Made by a program: the position numbers and the translations under genes
Assembly (NCBI GenBank): GCA_038049695.1
Contig: CP142456.1
Location: 69,622,922-69,686,921, forward strand
DNA: 64,000 nt
Direction: 5' to 3'
Source: Cinnamomum chago
Lineage: Eukaryota; Streptophyta; Magnoliopsida; Laurales; Lauraceae
Notes under the pieces: generated by a model
Seen by the model: only the letters and a program-made list of their open reading frames with translations
What the model was told of the DNA's origin: nothing
The model's database searches: none
In this document: positions 60,398 through 64,000 of the stretch, piece by piece
Layout: each line of letters begins with the position of its first letter
How positions within the stretch are numbered: the first letter of the stretch is position 1

Positions 60398-63346
60398 ATG
60401 GATAAAAGTTGGATGCAACTTTGGGGTAGACATTTACCTGCTTACATGAAAGGAATTAAAGACTTTATTGAGTATGCATTTGATTATGCAGATAAAGGCG
60501 ATAGAATAAAATGTCCATGTAACAAGTGCAACAATATATATTTCAAACCCATCAATATGGTTAAAGCACATTTGGAGGAAAATGGAATGGATAAGACTTA
60601 TACCCGGTGGGTATTTCATGGCGAAGATTTTGAGGAGATGAGTGAGGATGAAGACGATGATGGTGATGGTGGTGTAGAGCAACGTTGTGATGGGTTGCAG
60701 GACATGTGAGCAGACGTATGTGCGGGAAGGTATGAGATGAATATTAATGTGGAAAGTATACCACAAGGGGAAGCATCTAGTAGTCATGGTCCTATTGCAG
60801 CAGATGAGGATCCACAACCATCTGATGCAATGTCAAATGACTTGGTTCCACAACCATTTGATGCAATGTTAAATGATTTGCACCTTCCACTATATCCAGG
60901 GTGTGAGAAGTTTTCAAAATTGGAATTCCTTGTGAAGTTGATGCATATAAAAATAATCAACCATTAGAGTAACAAATCATTTGATATGAATCTTCAATTG
61001 ATTAAAGCGGCATTGCCTACTGGTGAGACGCTTCCCAAATCATATTACGAGGCTAAGAAGTACATGCGAGACTTGGGTCTTGGCTACGTTCCTATACATG
61101 CATGCAAATATGATTGTGCACTCTTTTGGATGGAGCGCGATCATAAAACTAGCTGTCCAGAATGTGGTGAGCCGAGGTATAAACTTAATGAAGGTAAGGG
61201 TAAGGAGATTCCTTAAAAAGTTTTATGGTATTTTCCTTTGAAGCCTAGACTGCAGAGGTTGTTTATATCAAGAAAGACAGCTGAAGATATGAGATGACAT
61301 AAGGAAAAGCGGGTTGGGGAGGATAATGTATATAGGCATCCGGCATATAGTCAATCTTGGGAGGAATTTGACAAGGGCTATCCGTGGTTTGCAAAAGATC
61401 CTCGTAATGTCCGTCTTGGCCTCGCGAGCGACGGGTTCAATCCCTTTGGGGACATGAGCACTTCCTATAGCATGTGGCCCGTGATGCTTATCCCATATAA
61501 TTTGCCACCTTGGAAATGTATGAAAGAACCATTCCTTTTCATGTCATTACTTATTCATGGACCAAAAGCACCCGGAAATGACATCGATGTGTACCTAAGG
61601 CCATTGATAGATGAATTGAAGGAACTATGGGAAAATGGCGTAGAGACTTTTGATATAGTGACAAGAAAGAAATTCAATTTGCATGCAGCATTTTTATGGA
61701 CTATTAATAATTTTCCTGCATATGGAAACTTGTTTGGTTAGAGTACTAAGGGGTACATGGCATGTCCAATTTGCAACAAGGATGCATGTTCAATGTATTT
61801 GAAGCATGGAAGAAAGCTATGTTTTATGTGCCACCGTCGTTTCTTGCCTCCCAGGTATGCTTGGCGAAGCCGTTACAAGGATCACTTTGATGGTAATATT
61901 GAGCGCCGGTCGAAACCTAAGATGTTATCTGGGGATGAAGTTTCCGCACAATTAGAACATGTCCAACCTAACAAATTTGGCAAGGCACCAAACAATAAGA
62001 AGAGGAAACGTACTGAGATGGAGTTGAATTGGACAAAGAAGAGCATATTTTTTGAACTATCATATTGGCGAGCACTAAAGCTTCGACATAATCTGGATGT
62101 GATGCACATAAAAAAGAACATTTGTGATAATGTGTTAGGAACATTGTTGAATCTAGATGGGAAAACAAAAGACACCGTGAAAGCTCGCATGGATTTAGAG
62201 GCAATGGGTATACGAAAGGAATTACACTTAATCCCGAATGGTGATAAAGTATTAATGGTGCCACCTGCATGCTATTCACTTTCTGGTGTAGAGAAAAAGA
62301 GGTTTTGTGAATGGTTTAAATCGGTTAAGTTCCCAGATGGATATGCATTTAATATATCTTGATGTGTGAACATTACAGTGTTATATCATCATTAACATGA
62401 ACCCTAAGATCGTGAACAACATGATAATCACAGGTAAAGTTTAATCTTAAATAAGTTGAAGAGTACCTCCAGACATCCTGATGCAGAGAGCTTTCCGATC
62501 CTGCTGTCTGGCGCTGTTGTTGAGATCCGTCGAAGAAGAGGCTGGGTGGATGGTTTCGGTTTCTCTCTCCTTGCCTATAAACCTTAATGTGTTGATTTTA
62601 TGTGTAGCCTTTGTGATGGACAAAAGGCTTTATTTATAGGTGGAGAGAGGACCAAACTTCCCAATTAAGTTTACTTTAGATTTAATCTCAACCGTCCATC
62701 AAGGTAGAGAATATTAAGGAAACTATCTCATTAGGAAACCATATTTGAGTAATTATAGCATATGTATCCTATGAAAACAGAATTCCTATTATGACCACAC
62801 TTCTAGAAAGGAAAGGACTTGTGGTCCAAGTAATGGGCCTAAATTAATTTCCTTACATACAGATGGTAAAATATTAGGATTGAAAAGTCATGTCTGTCAC
62901 GTCCTTTTACAACGGCTTCTCCCGGTTGTAATACGTGGATATTTGAATGATGATGTTTGTATCCCATTGATTGAATTGAGTATTTTCTTTAACGAGTTGT
63001 GCAGCAAAACATTAAAGTTGCAGGTGTTAGACAAGATGGAAAGGGACGTTGCCATTATACTTTGTAAGCTAGAACGAATATTTCCACCGGCATTCTTTGA
63101 TGTCATGGTTCACTTAGCAGTTCATTTGCCATATGAGGCAAAAATTGGTGGACATGTGCAATACCGATAGATGTATCCTATTGAAAGGTGATTTGTATAA
63201 GTTATTAATTTTTATATGATGTCTTTATGAATGTAATTTATTACTTTTTTTTTAGTAACTATAAAATTATAAACAGATTCTTGCACACTCTAAAGCAATA
63301 TGTGCGCAACAAAGCACGTCCAGAAGGCTCAATAGCAGAATCATCG
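60398..63346 (+). pseudogene. TNP2-type transposase of CACTA 2, seven in-frame stops, split by a solo LTR
   Basis: It starts at 60398 with the transposase-associated domain (MDKSWMQLWGRHLPAYMKGI, CPCNKC). The TNP2 core follows in a single frame to 62362: LGLASDGFNPFGDMS, YNLPPWKCMKEPFLFMSLL, LWTINNFPAYGNLFG, LRHNLDVMHIKKNICDN. In-frame stops: TGA 60707, TAG 60965, TAA 61214, TGA 61295, TAG 61739, TGA 62360, TAG 63168. After the solo LTR the frame continues (GLKSH, PPAFFDVMVHLAVHLP), reaches MYPIER, then GT at about 63,189, and resumes at an exon from about 63,277 (FLHTLKQYVRNKARPEGSIAES). Similarity is lost near 63,346. No indel frameshift was found over about 2 kb. It is inactive. Confidence 0.9.
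62379..62857 (-). mobile_element. Solo LTR, 479 bp, TSD TACAG
   Basis: It runs TGTTATATCATC…CTTTCCTTACA-like on the plus strand (TG…CA ends), flanked by TACAG on both sides (62374-62378 and 62858-62862). Removing it and one TACAG restores the TNP2 frame at NITDGKI. A CTATAAATA box reads on the minus strand near 62,635, suggesting minus orientation. With only one LTR it is the product of recombination between two LTRs. Confidence 0.88.
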
Positions 63347-63568
63347 ATTAGATGGTGTGGATCATCTCATCCAGCTGCCAACACTCATGATTAGGCAATC
63401 CATGGATGAAGCCTACTTCATCTGTGACATACTACTTTCTGCTCCTCAGTGTAGTGTGTGGATGGGGGAGGCTAAAAATAAGTACATCAAACACACATAT
63501 ATATAGTCATCTAGTAATATAAGTTACAGAAATATAATCATTATCCAACAACAAGACAACACAAGATT
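63347..63568. other. Unassigned sequence between the TNP2 break and a third CACTA end
   Basis: It is not recognised. TNP2 similarity stops after GSIAES. It may be a small insertion or rearranged CACTA DNA. Confidence 0.4.
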
Positions 63569-64000
63569 CACTACTAGAAAAAAGGGTTTTTATATCGGCT
63601 AAAAACCGATATAAAAGACCTATTATATTGGTTTTTCAATAAACTTCAAACCGATATAAGTACCCCCGATATAATAAACAGCTATAACCGATATAATATG
63701 TGTAATATTTCATATCGGTTTTTGGACAACTGATGTCTTTTGAATCTGAAATTATAACACATATTACTGTAAAACCGATATAAAAAAAAGTAAAACCGAT
63801 ATAAAAAATATTTATAATATCGGTTTTCGATTAACTGATGTGTTTTGAAACTGAAATTATAGTATACATTACTGTAAAACCGATATAAAAAAGAATGAAA
63901 CCGATATAAAAATTATTTATAATATCGGTTTTTGGACAACTGATGTCTTTTGAATCTGAAATTATAACACATATTACTGTAAACCGATATAAAAAAAGAG
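63569..64000. mobile_element. Third CACTA terminus, runs off the right edge
   Basis: It begins CACTACTAGAAAAAAGGG and continues with many ACCGATATAA / TTATATCGGT words in both orientations, the usual layout of a CACTA subterminal region. Its terminus is close to that of the first CACTA but its subterminal words differ. Confidence 0.8.
63717..64000. repeat. 105-bp subterminal tandem repeat, 2.7 copies visible
   Basis: Units start at 63717, 63822 and 63927 (GGTTTTTGGACAACTGATG or GGTTTTCGATTAACTGATG). Each holds two ACCGATATAA words and one TATATCGG-type word. Units 1 and 3 are more alike than either is to unit 2. Confidence 0.9.

Larger units (their letters stand above)
57428..64000 (+). mobile_element. 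Second CACTA transposon, degraded, runs to or past the right edge
   Basis: It begins CACTACAACAAATGGG, a common plant CACTA terminus, followed by subterminal TTTGCGACGCAA-type repeats, a leader region, and a plus-strand TNP2 gene. A LINE fragment (58,667-59,836), a solo LTR (62379-62857) and a third CACTA terminus (from 63569) lie inside it. The right terminus was not found in the window. Confidence 0.85.

Overview
The window is nuclear DNA of a flowering plant. This follows from a spliced plant gene with long transposon-filled introns, typical plant transposon families (CACTA with TNP2/TNPA-type genes, hAT, MULE and Harbinger-like MITEs, LINEs, LTR elements), and an AT-rich background. I cannot name the species from the sequence alone.

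Region 1 (1-23,647, minus strand) is one host gene, RST1 (RESURRECTION1, the plant relative of animal focadhesin). I could place 21 exons with GT/AG borders and consistent phases. They encode about 1,414 residues from the start codon onward, and the 3' part lies beyond the left edge. Its introns carry a decayed LINE with an RRM-type ORF1 and reverse transcriptase, a hAT-like element with a perfect 8-bp target duplication, copies of a small MITE, and microsatellites. Exon 20 and exon 21 are separated by a 75-nt intron that is in frame and has no stop.

Region 2 (23,648-29,042): about 1 kb upstream of RST1, in divergent orientation, is a broken first exon of a GPAT1-like glycerol-3-phosphate acyltransferase. 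A hAT MITE with an exact 8-bp target duplication follows, and then AT-rich intergenic DNA.

Region 3 (29,043-50,518) is a three-layer nest. A short hAT-like element (8-bp target duplication, one mismatch) was split by a 21-kb CACTA transposon (3-bp duplication CAT). The CACTA was in turn split by a 7.5-kb LTR retrotransposon without coding capacity (5-bp duplication ATATC). The CACTA carries a TNP2-type transposase and a TNPA-type (Transposase_24) gene, both minus strand. Their exon phases fit end to end, and their only visible defects are three nonsense codons and the LTR insertion. Beside the TNPA gene lies an array of 14 tandem units of 178 bp.

Region 4 (50,519-57,427) is intergenic DNA with a Harbinger/Tourist-like MITE, a MULE-type MITE, a diverged repeat cluster, and a stretch that reads like plant mitochondrial DNA.

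Region 5 (57,428-64,000) is a second, older CACTA. Its plus-strand TNP2 has seven in-frame stops but almost no frame loss. It was invaded by a LINE fragment, by a solo LTR (5-bp duplication TACAG) and, at the right edge, by a third CACTA terminus with 105-bp subterminal repeats.

No rRNA or tRNA gene and no CRISPR array was seen. The only probable functional host gene is RST1; the rest is transposon biology and gene debris.
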